This document shows positions 42,862 to 53,956 of a DNA stretch of 64,000 nt, piece after piece (position 1 is the stretch's first letter; each line of letters opens with the position of its first letter). The position numbers were made by a program, and so were the translations under genes. The notes below the pieces were generated by a model that did not search any database, was not told where the DNA came from, and was given only the letters and a program-made list of their open reading frames with translations. Where the stretch lies: assembly GCA_949987705.1 (NCBI GenBank), contig CATLJY010000040.1, forward strand, positions 1-64,000, given 5' to 3'. This DNA is from Thereva unica. Lineage: Eukaryota; Arthropoda; Insecta; Diptera; Therevidae.

Positions 42862-45341
42862 ATGGGAGGAAAACATAAGGGAAATAAATCAAAATCTCAA
42901 ATGGCGAACACAGATGCAACATTCGGGGAACTTGATAGTGTGATGGAGCTTTTTAAAATTCAAGTGAGTTTAATTGATCAAATTGAAACTTATAGGAGGA
43001 ATTATAGGAAACGCTCGAAAGATACTCGCACCAAAGGGTATATTCAAGCAAGAATTTCAGGTATTAATGACTGTTGGAGAAAATTTAGCGACAATCATTG
43101 TAAACTTGAATACATGGCCGACGCGAAAGATAAAAGAAACGCATACTTCTTGGACGACAAGTTTAGTGAATCAGAGGAAATTTATGCAAATTTTCTTGGT
43201 GAATTAAATGATGATTTAGAGCTATTTTTTCCTTCAACTGCGCTCAATTCACCGCCGTATAACACATCTCACCACCAATCAACTCCGTTACAAGTGGCTA
43301 GACCTGAAGTAAAAATGCCTCGAATAGATATTCCTAAATTCTCGGGTTCTTACAAATCGTGGAGGTCGTTTAGAGATTTATTTGTTTCAACTATACACAA
43401 CAGTGCGATTTCGAAAGTGCAAAAAATGTATTTCTTAAAATCCAGTTTAGATGGTGAAGCCGCAAGACTAATTCGTCATTTAGAAGCAACAGAGGATAAT
43501 TATGATGCTGCTTGGAATATACTATCGGAACGCTTCGAGAATAAGAGAATAATAGTGAACCACCATTTACGACATCTCATGTCTCAACCGGCCGCAAAAA
43601 CCGAGTCACATGAATCGATCAAACAGTTAATTGATGTAACGAAAGAGTCATTGCATGCGCTACAAAATTTAGGAATTGACACATCCACTTGGGACTCGAT
43701 TCTCATTTATACCCTGGTTCAAAAGGTATCACCTGAAACCAGAGAATTATGGGAAACGTCACTTGGAAGTAAAATCGATTTACCCACTTTTAGTACTTTT
43801 CTTCTATTTTTAGAAAACAGATTTCGAACTTTGGAAATGATAAAGTCACATACGAAGACCACGTCACATCTTGAAACTCGCGACAAAATCAACAGTTTTA
43901 AACGAGAAAGAAAAGCTTTTCACTCACAACCTCAGTATGGGTGCATTTTATGTAAGAATCAGCATCCATTGAGGAAATGTACTAAATTTTTAAATATGAC
44001 TGCCAAGGTCAGAATGGAATTCGCGTCACGAAACTCTTTATGCCTCAACTGTTTAGCATCCAGCCACCCTACTCAAGGTTGCACCAGTCCTAGAAATTGT
44101 TACCACTGCGCTCAGCGTCATCACACACTATTACACGACACAGCTGTAAATAATTCTCGCTCCCCAGGATTTTCTGGATCATCACACTACACTCCACACC
44201 ACAATACAAGACATGCAAACTTTTCGCCACATAATGTAACACGGCCGAATACCCCGCAGCACACCACAATACAAGATACCACAACAAATAACACACCACA
44301 ACACACCAAAACACATACCACATCACACCACACCACAACCAACCTTAGCGAGAAAAATATCAATACACTACATGTGAATAAAAATGTTTCTTCACGTGAT
44401 CTGCTTTTGGCCACAGCACTCATCACTATCCCTACACAAACAGGAGTTTACACCTTACGAGCCCTAATAGATCCATGCTCAGAAGGATCTTTCATCACTG
44501 AGGATGCTGCGCAGCAATTACAGCTAAAACGAACCCGCATTCAGGCACAGATAAAAGGAATTGACTCTTCCCCAGTCAGTAAGTCAAGCAGTCAAGTGTC
44601 CTTTACAATCAAATCCCTTCGGAAAAGCGATTTCTCCTTAACTGTTACAGCTTTGGTGATCAACTCAATCACCTCTCATTTACCTGCTAAACTCATTAAA
44701 GGTTCTCAAGAGTGGCCTCATATACATAATCTTTCTCTAGCCGACCTTCACTTCACCAATCCCAGCAAGGTCGACGTTTTATTAGGAGTTGAGGTTTATG
44801 CCCGCATATTATTAGCTGATCTTCGAACTGGACCTCCCTGTTGTCCAGTTGCACAGAATACTCAGCTAGGTTCGATCCTTTTTGGCGAACTTCCTACTGA
44901 TATATACGAGCTCCAACAGAACGCACCATCTAATGTTATTACATCACTACACTGTAACATCGAGACTGATAAGCTTCTTCAACGATTTTGGGAAGTCGAA
45001 GAGATTATGGAACCCCGACAACTAAGCGAGGAAGATGTCAAATGCGAACAACACTATGCATCGACTCATCGTCGTGATATTGATGGAAGATATATTGTGC
45101 ATCTCCCGTTCAAAGACCTTAAGCCCCCCGTGCTTGGGAACTCACGAGAGCTTGCAATAAGGAGACTCAAGGCTATGGAAAGAAAACTGGAAAAGAATCC
45201 TGACATTTACGCAGATTATACAAAATGCCTTCAAGAATACATTGAACTTGGGCATATGAAACCTTCCACCACAACTGAATTCGACCATCTGACCACGGAC
45301 CTACAGGGGATCAGCGGATACACCCTAAATTATTTACCTCA
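42862..45341 (+). pseudogene. gag-pol: BEL-3 Gag-protease and start of RT, cut by Gypsy-2
   Basis: Open from ATG (MGGKHKGNKS) for about 827 codons up to TLNYLPH, where Gypsy-2 begins. Regions: DUF1759-type Gag (about 145-310; MPRIDIPKFSGSYKSW); Cys/His knuckles CILCKNQHPLRKC (about 360), CLNCLASSHPTQGC (about 393) and CYHCAQRHHTLLH (about 412); a Thr/His/Gln/Asn-rich low-complexity stretch (about 440-495) encoded by caca-rich DNA; a protease-like segment near 533 reading ALIDPCSEGSF; then the BEL linker with LLGVEVYARILL. In BEL-1 and BEL-2 the protease reads LLDQGS or LVDQGS, so here the Asp is kept but the following Gln-Gly has become Pro-Cys, which should cripple the active-site loop. Confidence 0.92.
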
Positions 45342-47087
45342 TGTAACGGTCGGTTGAATCCCCCTCGCGGGAAGTTGGAAAAGTTCTATGAAATCACTTA
45401 CCTGGGAACAGAAATTTAAAAAAATTGTAAATCAAGTAGGAAGGAAAAAAAAATAAATGAAAAAAAAAGAAAAAATTGGGAGGTGCCGAGGAGAATCGAT
45501 AGCGAGTGGGTGATTCTTTAGATTTTTCTTTAGAAAATTCCCTTTTTAGTAGTTGGAATTCGGTTTCGCAGTTAAATAAAATATGGTGGAATCGGTTTTT
45601 TTGTGATTGAACTTATTCTGTTCGGACGGGAAGATTAGTATTTCAGTTTAATTGGAAAATTGGAAAAAGTTTAAGAATAGTTGATGATGTGTGCGCGCGA
45701 TTGCTCCAATACTGATCCGCCCCTCTCGATTTTGTGCCGTCTGTGAAATAAGACTATGGTATGTTCACTTTGCTCGGAGTAAAAGAGTTGATTGGTTTAG
45801 AAAAATCGGGTAATAAACAGTAAAGAGAAGAATTTTTGGTGTATGTGTGTTTATAAACTCTCTATAAATATCAAGTGCTATCTTAAGAAGAGTGGAACTA
45901 TGGCCGAGGCAAGTAACAGCGTCCAGACAAATAGGTAAACCGAAGGCAGAAGTTGTAACCGGTCAGATTTTCGAAGTGGGGCCACGCTACAAACCTTTGG
46001 GCTTATATTGGAATAAGGGACTTACGGCATGGTCGTATCGTTCAGGTATATTACACCCAAAATTTTCCTACCCTTTTAGGCAGTTCCGAGTGGAGGAAAA
46101 CTAGTTGAGGATTCCAGGGGCTGGGCGTATTCTGCCCGCAAAGCAGTTTGGATATCAGAAGTTACCAAGACGTCATCTCGTGTTGTTTTTATTTATTTAT
46201 CATTGATTGTCATTAAATATATATAGATTTCAGGTTTTTTTTTGTGATACAAACATAACATAATTATTTTGATACAGTTATTTATATAATGTCATTTGCT
46301 TGAATATATATACACATTCTAATTGCACACACGTTCTATTTGTTCCTGGTGGGAAGTTATGGTACTCATCGAGGATTGTTGAATTTTAATCGGAGTTTTT
46401 TTGTGATATTTGTGTTCATAGTCGGCAGGTTGACGCTGACATTGTTATAATTGACACTACGCTTTGGCCAAATCGTCGTTGTCCTCTAGTCCGCGTGTAT
46501 TAAGTTTCTTATTGTGTGTGCTCAGGCACTGTTCACCCGTTTGAGTTCTGTGGTTCCCCCATTACACTGGTTGAAATAGTGTTACACCGTCAATACACAT
46601 TCTAACACCTTAACTGCCCTGTTGGGAATTTTTTTGTAATCTTTTTGTAAATCAAATACATGAAAATATATTCTTGTTAAGCCTGGAATCTGATATGGAA
46701 ATAACCGGTCTTTCAATGATGTGCTGAGTTGAGATAATAATTTTTTTCAGGATGGTTGAGGAGGATTTCCTCTGTTGGGTTCTCTCTGCGGTGTTGATTC
46801 TTATTTCCTTTCAGATTCTAGAAATTTGGAGGGAACTGAGGCTGTCGCTCGTGGCGGGGCCACGCTGAGGTAGTCGGACGTGAGGAGAATTTCTCTTCGA
46901 CGAAAAGGTAAGTGGTGAACCAGATGTCGTCGACCCGGCCACACACCCCACGACCCCTTCCGGCGAGCTAGCGTTTACCGTGTGGCCGGCATAACCCCCC
47001 TACCAGTTGTTTCGGTAGAGTAGGGAGGGGTTTCAGAATTATTTTTTATGTACAGGCACCATGGCGTAACGCCCGTGGGTCGGTACA
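45342..47087 (+). repeat. Gypsy-2 LTR-a, inverted extra copy (1,746 bp)
   Basis: Reverse complement of LTR-b apart from a 1-base T-run difference (7 A here at 45418-45424, 8 T in LTR-b). It shares with LTR-b a run of nine T/A (46236-46244) where LTR-c has a C, so it was copied from LTR-b and not from LTR-c. It begins at the target repeat. A 70-codon frame (45892-46104) recurs in all three LTRs because they are copies. No function is assigned to it. Confidence 0.93.
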
Positions 47088-47101
47088 TAAAATGCATTTT
47101 A
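47088..47101. repeat. Palindrome centre between LTR-a and LTR-b
   Basis: TAAAATGCATTTTA. The half TAAAATG equals the five-base spacer after the 5' LTR plus the first two bases of the primer site (compare 55300-55306, read as complement). So it looks like sequence that belongs after a 5' LTR, mirrored on itself. Confidence 0.85.
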
Positions 47102-48848
47102 TGTACCGACCCACGGGCGTTACGCCATGGTGCCTGTACATAAAAAATAATTCTGAAACCCCTCCCTACTCTACCGAAACAACTGGTAGGGGGGTTATGC
47201 CGGCCACACGGTAAACGCTAGCTCGCCGGAAGGGGTCGTGGGGTGTGTGGCCGGGTCGACGACATCTGGTTCACCACTTACCTTTTCGTCGAAGAGAAAT
47301 TCTCCTCACGTCCGACTACCTCAGCGTGGCCCCGCCACGAGCGACAGCCTCAGTTCCCTCCAAATTTCTAGAATCTGAAAGGAAATAAGAATCAACACCG
47401 CAGAGAGAACCCAACAGAGGAAATCCTCCTCAACCATCCTGAAAAAAATTATTATCTCAACTCAGCACATCATTGAAAGACCGGTTATTTCCATATCAGA
47501 TTCCAGGCTTAACAAGAATATATTTTCATGTATTTGATTTACAAAAAGATTACAAAAAAATTCCCAACAGGGCAGTTAAGGTGTTAGAATGTGTATTGAC
47601 GGTGTAACACTATTTCAACCAGTGTAATGGGGGAACCACAGAACTCAAACGGGTGAACAGTGCCTGAGCACACACAATAAGAAACTTAATACACGCGGAC
47701 TAGAGGACAACGACGATTTGGCCAAAGCGTAGTGTCAATTATAACAATGTCAGCGTCAACCTGCCGACTATGAACACAAATATCACAAAAAAACTCCGAT
47801 TAAAATTCAACAATCCTCGATGAGTACCATAACTTCCCACCAGGAACAAATAGAACGTGTGTGCAATTAGAATGTGTATATATATTCAAGCAAATGACAT
47901 TATATAAATAACTGTATCAAAATAATTATGTTATGTTTGTATCACAAAAAAAAACCTGAAATCTATATATATTTAATGACAATCAATGATAAATAAATAA
48001 AAACAACACGAGATGACGTCTTGGTAACTTCTGATATCCAAACTGCTTTGCGGGCAGAATACGCCCAGCCCCTGGAATCCTCAACTAGTTTTCCTCCACT
48101 CGGAACTGCCTAAAAGGGTAGGAAAATTTTGGGTGTAATATACCTGAACGATACGACCATGCCGTAAGTCCCTTATTCCAATATAAGCCCAAAGGTTTGT
48201 AGCGTGGCCCCACTTCGAAAATCTGACCGGTTACAACTTCTGCCTTCGGTTTACCTATTTGTCTGGACGCTGTTACTTGCCTCGGCCATAGTTCCACTCT
48301 TCTTAAGATAGCACTTGATATTTATAGAGAGTTTATAAACACACATACACCAAAAATTCTTCTCTTTACTGTTTATTACCCGATTTTTCTAAACCAATCA
48401 ACTCTTTTACTCCGAGCAAAGTGAACATACCATAGTCTTATTTCACAGACGGCACAAAATCGAGAGGGGCGGATCAGTATTGGAGCAATCGCGCGCACAC
48501 ATCATCAACTATTCTTAAACTTTTTCCAATTTTCCAATTAAACTGAAATACTAATCTTCCCGTCCGAACAGAATAAGTTCAATCACAAAAAAACCGATTC
48601 CACCATATTTTATTTAACTGCGAAACCGAATTCCAACTACTAAAAAGGGAATTTTCTAAAGAAAAATCTAAAGAATCACCCACTCGCTATCGATTCTCCT
48701 CGGCACCTCCCAATTTTTTCTTTTTTTTTCATTTATTTTTTTTTCCTTCCTACTTGATTTACAATTTTTTTTAAATTTCTGTTCCCAGGTAAGTGATTTC
48801 ATAGAACTTTTCCAACTTCCCGCGAGGGGGATTCAACCGACCGTTACA
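47102..48848 (-). repeat. Gypsy-2 LTR-b, 3' LTR (1,747 bp)
   Basis: Starts TGTACCGACCC and ends GACCGTTACA next to the element's 3' noncoding region. Matches LTR-c (55307-57052) nearly throughout. Contains the conserved hairpin and donor-like block seen in Gypsy-1 (47190-47285). Confidence 0.93.
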
Positions 48849-49568
48849 TACCCTCGGGTCCACAAGGCCGACATGCGAGGCAGTGAGGAGCCGAAAAAAA
48901 CGGACGGTTTTTTTTTTGTATACCGTAAGATCTAGTACTTTTGGCGCCAATGTGGGACTCGACTCACGACCTGAGAATAAGAGTCTCATGCTATATCACT
49001 GCGCTAGCCGGGTTTTAATGGTCTACCTACAGTGAGGCTATAAACGGAGTGGAAGTGAAATTAATTAAAATTTCGAAGCAAGTCTACAATAAAATTTAGA
49101 TGGTGGAGAGTCTGTAGAATCTCCCGGAGGAATATCTGGAGTTACAAGGATCCGGTTGAAGGCAATACCACATTGTCCCCCTCCGGGTCCCTACAAACAT
49201 CCAGAGATCCACGCATAAACCGGTATCCTTTCGTTTCCTTGGGATCAGTCTGCCGCAATACCACATTGCAGTCGATCTACCCCAGTGAAACAACAGGCAA
49301 CAGTTCGCCGAGGATAATTCTCCAGACTGACCAAAAAAAAATAGAAAACATACACGAGGAGACCATGCCTCAGTGGGGGTCTGGTCTGGCAGATTCTGAT
49401 GAATAATTCATTAAAACTTGGCCCCAGACTGCCAAGGGAAACAAGGAGGTGTACCATCCGCTAGGGAAGCTACCTAAGCGGACCACGCCGGGTACCCTAT
49501 CATTAACCGGTGAAGCCGGCGAGATGCCTTCTTAGGGCTACTCAGAGGAGCGCTTGCTTCGACGACAT
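48849..49568 (-). other. Gypsy-2 3' noncoding region
   Basis: 720 bp between pol and the LTR, longer than in Gypsy-1. The first ~90 bp next to the LTR (accctcgggtccacaaggcc...) match Gypsy-1 closely, as does the tRNA-Lys-like piece. No env-like frame. Several short open frames have no recognisable relatives. Confidence 0.7.
48942..49012 (-). other. tRNA-Lys-like sequence with CCA end in Gypsy-2 3' region
   Basis: On the minus strand: CCCGGCTAGCGCAGTG, then GCATGAGACTCTTATTCTC with the anticodon CTT of tRNA-Lys kept, then GTCGTGAGTCGAGTCCCAC and TTGGCGCCA with the 3' CCA. It sits at the same place as in Gypsy-1 and in element sense. Single-base losses in the T-loop and acceptor arm argue against a working tRNA gene. 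Confidence 0.82.
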
Positions 49569-52500
49569 TCAGGGACGTAAGTCTTTTGCGTGATATACGC
49601 CTATGTTTTTTCCAGCCAAATCCTCCAGTTCGTACAAGCTAGTTCCAATTTTTCCACGTATCCGGGCTTTCACAAACCTTGGTGCCAACTTGGCACTGAA
49701 GCGACCTGCTCGGTTACTCACCCAGAAGGTTCTACGGAAAACCTCATCCCCAGGGCGAAACCCGCCCACGCGGCAACGCAAGTTGTACCGAGTGGTGTGC
49801 CTGGTGTGCGCGGCGGCTATATGTAGCGCAACCCGCTCACGAAGTCTCTGCAATTTGTCCGTCAAGGGCAAGAAAGCGATATCACCCTCCTGGAAAACGT
49901 TCAGTTTCTTCAGGACTGGATAAGCGGATCCGTGCAGGATCATATGGCAACCAAACAGGGCCTGATACGGTGACATGCCTATCGCCTCGTGGTGGGCACT
50001 ACGAAGAGCACATTCAATGGACGACAGATGTCTATCCCACTCACGATGATCCTCCTTTAAGTACGCCCTGATAGCGGCTAGGACGGATCGATTCACCCGC
50101 TCGGAAGCGTTAGGGTGCGGCGAATATACGGCGGTGCGCACATGTCGCACGCCATACTCGTTTAACAGTTTAGCAAACTCTTTGGAGGTGAATTGCCGAC
50201 CATTGTCGGAGAAAATGGTTTCAGGGACTCCAAAGGTGTGAAAAATAGTTTGCTCGAGAAACTTGACGGCCCCCGCCGTGGTCTCAGCGGACACGGGGTG
50301 CAGGAAGGCAAACTTGGTGAAGGCGTCCAAGACGACAAACACTGCCGTATGGCCTTTTTTCGACCGAGGATAAGGACCCAAGAAGTCTACGTACAAAAAT
50401 TGAAACGGCTTCGACGCATCCATGGGATTGCCCATAGGTGGTCGTAGTACTGAACTGGGGGCTTTGGTGGTCTTGCAGACCTCACAGTTGGCGATGTATT
50501 CCCGCACTTGTCTGGACATACCTGGCCAGAAGTACTTAGTTCTCAGACGGGTTAGAGTCTTCACTATACCGCCATGTGATGTTTGGGGTGGCAGATGAGC
50601 CGACTCGATGAGTGGCGCTGTCAGCTCCGTTGGGACCCACAACTTCCATGTCAGATCGTCAGCAACTGAGTCTCCAGTACTTGGGGATGTACGCTTGAAC
50701 ACGTACCCATCTTCAACCCGCAGGTCTGGTAACTGCGGTGAGGCTTGCCTGATTCCTTCAACCAGACGAAGATAATCAGGGGACTTGAAGGACGGGGCAT
50801 TTAAGTCCACGTCGAAACACAAGGATAAGTCGTCAACGCAATCCATGCGTGACAAGGCATCGGGAACCACATTGTGGGTGCCTTTACGGTGTTCGATCGT
50901 AAAATCGAACCCCTGAAGCTTAAGACTCCACCGGGCTAAACGACCGTTGAGCTCCTTCTGGCCCATGAGCCATTTCAGACTTGCATGGTCAGTAATGACC
51001 GTGAAAGCCTGTCCCTCTACATACGCTCTAAACTTCTTTATACTCAGCACGGCTGCGTAGCATTCGAGCTCAGTAATGGTGTAGTTCCGTTGTGCTCCGT
51101 TCAATTTCTTGGACATATAAGCAATTGGATGTTCTCCTCCATCCATGTCCTTTTGAAAGAGCACACTACCTACACCAGTCCTGCTGGCATCGCACTGAAT
51201 ATAAAAATGCTTAGAAAAATCTGGAGTGACTAAAAGAGGAGCTTCCGTCATCAGCTTTTTCAAAGTCTCGAACGACTGCTGGGCCTCATCATTCCAACTA
51301 AAAGATTTAGTCTTCAAACAATCCGTGATTGGAGAAGCCACGCTAGCATAATTGGGGATGAAACGCTGATACCATCCGGTCATACCCAAGAACCTCCGGG
51401 TCTGCTTATGGGACTTCGGAGTCGGGAATTCCGAGATGGCCGTCACCTTGTTAGGATCGGTTTTCAGAGTCCCATCACCAATTATGAAGCCGAGATACTT
51501 CACTTCAGTCACGCAAAATTTGCTTTTAGCCAGATTGAGTGTTAACCCCGCACGACGGAGACAGCTGGCTACCTCGTCTAACAGCTTTAGGTGGGAGTCA
51601 AAGTCAGGTGAAACTATGAGAAGGTCGTCCAGATAAACAAAAACGTTTTCACGTAAATGGCCCGGGATGGCTTTATCCATCAAGCGACACATGCGCTGTG
51701 GGGCATTGCATAAGCCGAAAGGCATAACTGTAAACTGGTACAGGGGACGACCTGGGACAGTGAAAGCTGTCCGCTCTCGCGACTTCTTCTCTAACGGAAT
51801 TTGCCAGAAGGCGTCTTTAAGGTCCAAGCTCGTGATGAACTTCGTGTCTTGGAGACGACCAAGAAGACCATCAATATGTGGAAGTGGATAGGCGTCTTTA
51901 ACAGTGACACTATTGACCTTGCGAGAGTCAAGGCACAGGCGGACTTTACCTGGTTTCCGAACTAACACCACTGGAGAATTCCAGGGACTATTTGATGGCT
52001 CAATCACCCCCAGCGACAGCATCCTGTCTAACTCACCATACATCAGCTGTTGTACGGCGGGTGAGACTGGATAATGCCTCTGTTTAATAGGAACTGAGTC
52101 ACCAGTGTCAATGACATGTTCCTCCAGGTTAGTCTTTCCCAGTCCTAAGACTTCGAAAGAGGGAAATCTGGCCTTGACGCGTTCCAACCGTTCGCATTGC
52201 GTGGACGTTAAGTCATGCATTTTTGCTGACACGGGTGTAGCGTTGATCTCGCAGACTAGTTGGGGAGCGAGGCCGAAAAGATTCCAAAAATCCATCCCGA
52301 GGTACAGTCTCTGGCTGAGACTGGGCACCACATAGATGGTCATATCCCGGGTCCTTCCTCCAAAGGATACAGGAACCTGGATATAACCGCACATTTCCTG
52401 CGGAGCCCCGTCAGCAGTTCGCACCGTAGTGTGCAAAGTGTAGACTGTAACTTCGGGATGGTTGGCTAGAAAGGAATCAGCATCTCTTCCCAAACAGCTG

Positions 52501-52949
52501 ATATTAGCACCACTGTCCAATAAACCATTCACTTCTTCATTAGATATAGTGACCTTAGCAAATGGACGGTTATCTGACAAGTCAGAGATGATTGCAGAAA
52601 CCACTTTCTGCGAAAGGTGTCGCTTCTCCTTTGCTCGTACCCTAATTTTGGGAGGGGTATGCCGAGAACGAAGGGAGTCCACAAAAGGGGGCTCCGAAAA
52701 GATGCGGGCACGAGTGGAGATATATCTCTTCCAACGGGAAATAAATGAAAGTTTAACCTCCTCGGAGGGAAAAGTAGGAAGAGCCTCAGCTGACGTAAAG
52801 TCGCTGATGGTAGTCATAGCATTGGTATTAGAAGAAGGGATAACGGGCGAGCTTAGCTCGGGCGCGGACTCCCGTATGGTCTCGCACCCCGACTCCGGTT
52901 TCCCTGGCAGGTAGGGCATACTGGTGTCACGACTCCTGGCTTGCCACAC
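49569..52949 (-). CDS. pol: Gypsy-2 Pol: protease, RT, RNase H, integrase
   Basis: 1,126 codons without a stop, overlapping gag by 97 bp in the -1 frame, so a frameshift product. Motifs: protease GLLDSGANISCLG, RT VYLDDLLIVS, RNase H FYIQCDASRTGVGS, zinc region SHGGIVKTLTRLRTKYFWPG and CEVCKTTKAP, integrase YVDFLGPY, FSDNGRQF and NASERVNRS. Most of RT and integrase is nearly identical to Gypsy-1 Pol, while the N-terminal part and the segment before the zinc region are more diverged. The length is normal for Gypsy. Catalytic residues are complete, so the protein is potentially active in RNA copying and integration. No chromodomain was recognised at the C-terminus. Confidence 0.95.
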   Translation of the reverse strand: MWQARSRDTSMPYLPGKPESGCETIRESAPELSSPVIPSSNTNAMTTISDFTSAEALPTFPSEEVKLSFISRWKRYISTRARIFSEPPFVDSLRSRHTPPKIRVRAKEKRHLSQKVVSAIISDLSDNRPFAKVTISNEEVNGLLDSGANISCLGRDADSFLANHPEVTVYTLHTTVRTADGAPQEMCGYIQVPVSFGGRTRDMTIYVVPSLSQRLYLGMDFWNLFGLAPQLVCEINATPVSAKMHDLTSTQCERLERVKARFPSFEVLGLGKTNLEEHVIDTGDSVPIKQRHYPVSPAVQQLMYGELDRMLSLGVIEPSNSPWNSPVVLVRKPGKVRLCLDSRKVNSVTVKDAYPLPHIDGLLGRLQDTKFITSLDLKDAFWQIPLEKKSRERTAFTVPGRPLYQFTVMPFGLCNAPQRMCRLMDKAIPGHLRENVFVYLDDLLIVSPDFDSHLKLLDEVASCLRRAGLTLNLAKSKFCVTEVKYLGFIIGDGTLKTDPNKVTAISEFPTPKSHKQTRRFLGMTGWYQRFIPNYASVASPITDCLKTKSFSWNDEAQQSFETLKKLMTEAPLLVTPDFSKHFYIQCDASRTGVGSVLFQKDMDGGEHPIAYMSKKLNGAQRNYTITELECYAAVLSIKKFRAYVEGQAFTVITDHASLKWLMGQKELNGRLARWSLKLQGFDFTIEHRKGTHNVVPDALSRMDCVDDLSLCFDVDLNAPSFKSPDYLRLVEGIRQASPQLPDLRVEDGYVFKRTSPSTGDSVADDLTWKLWVPTELTAPLIESAHLPPQTSHGGIVKTLTRLRTKYFWPGMSRQVREYIANCEVCKTTKAPSSVLRPPMGNPMDASKPFQFLYVDFLGPYPRSKKGHTAVFVVLDAFTKFAFLHPVSAETTAGAVKFLEQTIFHTFGVPETIFSDNGRQFTSKEFAKLLNEYGVRHVRTAVYSPHPNASERVNRSVLAAIRAYLKEDHREWDRHLSSIECALRSAHHEAIGMSPYQALFGCHMILHGSAYPVLKKLNVFQEGDIAFLPLTDKLQRLRERVALHIAAAHTRHTTRYNLRCRVGGFRPGDEVFRRTFWVSNRAGRFSAKLAPRFVKARIRGKIGTSLYELEDLAGKNIGVYHAKDLRP

Positions 52950-53956
52950 TTGTAGCAGAACATGCCACGAGTCTCAGATGGGCAGTCCATAAATGGATGG
53001 CCCGGTTGCTGACAATTCCAACACCGGAGGGGTCGTGGATTCGTCGGGAGCTGACGCATAGCCGTCAGTTCGTCTACTCCCTGTGAAGATACGTCCGGTA
53101 ACACATGGTTGGTCTGGTAGGTTGTTGAATATTCAACTTCATGTACTTGCCGATCGGACCTACGTTCCAGTCGCTTCTGCTTTTGCCAGCGTTCGGCGCG
53201 GATGCAGACTTCCCGTAGTTCATACATAGACGAAAAACGTTGCCCTATCACTACCGAACCCAAGGGTGCATCTAAATTCTGCACAATTATGTCCACTAGG
53301 TCCGACTCTGGCATTGGATTGGACATACGGTTGTACAATGACAACATTTTTGCGACATAGTCATCATAGGAACTGGTATGTTGTTTCAGTTCCAACATGC
53401 GCTTTATAAGCTCGAAGTCTGACTCGCGACTCCTAAATTGTCTAATTAGGTGAAGCTTCAACCCTTCCCAATCGGGGTCACGTACCTGCCGGCGGAACTG
53501 GGACCAGTACCAGTCTTCGGCTCTGCCGGTCAATAAGGCCGAGATATTTCGGCATACCTCTGACTGGCTGACACCTTCGTCGCTTGCCCTCAGTTCCAAC
53601 CGGAACAAAAACTCCTCCGCTGACAGCGCAGGGCTCTCACCGGAGAACTTGATGTTCCAAGATGTCACTGAGGACTTGCGGCGATAAGTTCCGGCACACG
53701 AGTCCCTTCGGTCTTCAGGATATGCCGGCTCAGCCGGGGAAAAGTAGTGATCGGGGTTAGGAGTCGCCGGCGTCTGCAGCGCACGGTGCTGAGCAAGAAG
53801 CGCATCTCGTTCCCGTCTCACCTCTTGGAGTTGCTCCTCGAGAGAGGGCGCGTTTTCCGCAGCATTCGGTGAATCGTCAAGGTCGGCTTGGGATCTGCTT
53901 GGTAGGTCACTCCCGCTACGATCGGAATTGGCAACTTTCCCACTCCGCAGCTCCAT
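52853..53956 (-). CDS. gag: Gypsy-2 Gag
   Basis: 367 codons from ATG (MELRSGKV). Predicted coiled-coil SLEEQLQEVRRERDALLAQH near residues 38-58. Capsid region with LSAEEFLFRLELRASDEGV and LTGRAEDWYWSQFRRQV. Zinc knuckle CWNCQQPGHPFMDC near 315, and a second Cys set, CYKCGKPGVVTPVC, lacking its His as in Gypsy-1. Forms particles and packages the RNA. The last ~30 codons overlap pol. Confidence 0.93.
   Translation of the reverse strand: MELRSGKVANSDRSGSDLPSRSQADLDDSPNAAENAPSLEEQLQEVRRERDALLAQHRALQTPATPNPDHYFSPAEPAYPEDRRDSCAGTYRRKSSVTSWNIKFSGESPALSAEEFLFRLELRASDEGVSQSEVCRNISALLTGRAEDWYWSQFRRQVRDPDWEGLKLHLIRQFRSRESDFELIKRMLELKQHTSSYDDYVAKMLSLYNRMSNPMPESDLVDIIVQNLDAPLGSVVIGQRFSSMYELREVCIRAERWQKQKRLERRSDRQVHEVEYSTTYQTNHVLPDVSSQGVDELTAMRQLPTNPRPLRCWNCQQPGHPFMDCPSETRGMFCYKCGKPGVVTPVCPTCQGNRSRGARPYGSPRPS

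Noticed and set aside
45892..46104. 70-codon open frame found three times (also 48085-48297 and 56290-56502)
   Set aside because: The repetition is due to the three LTR copies, not to selection. It is in an LTR and has no recognisable domain. Its strand relative to the element is sense, so it is noted but not called.
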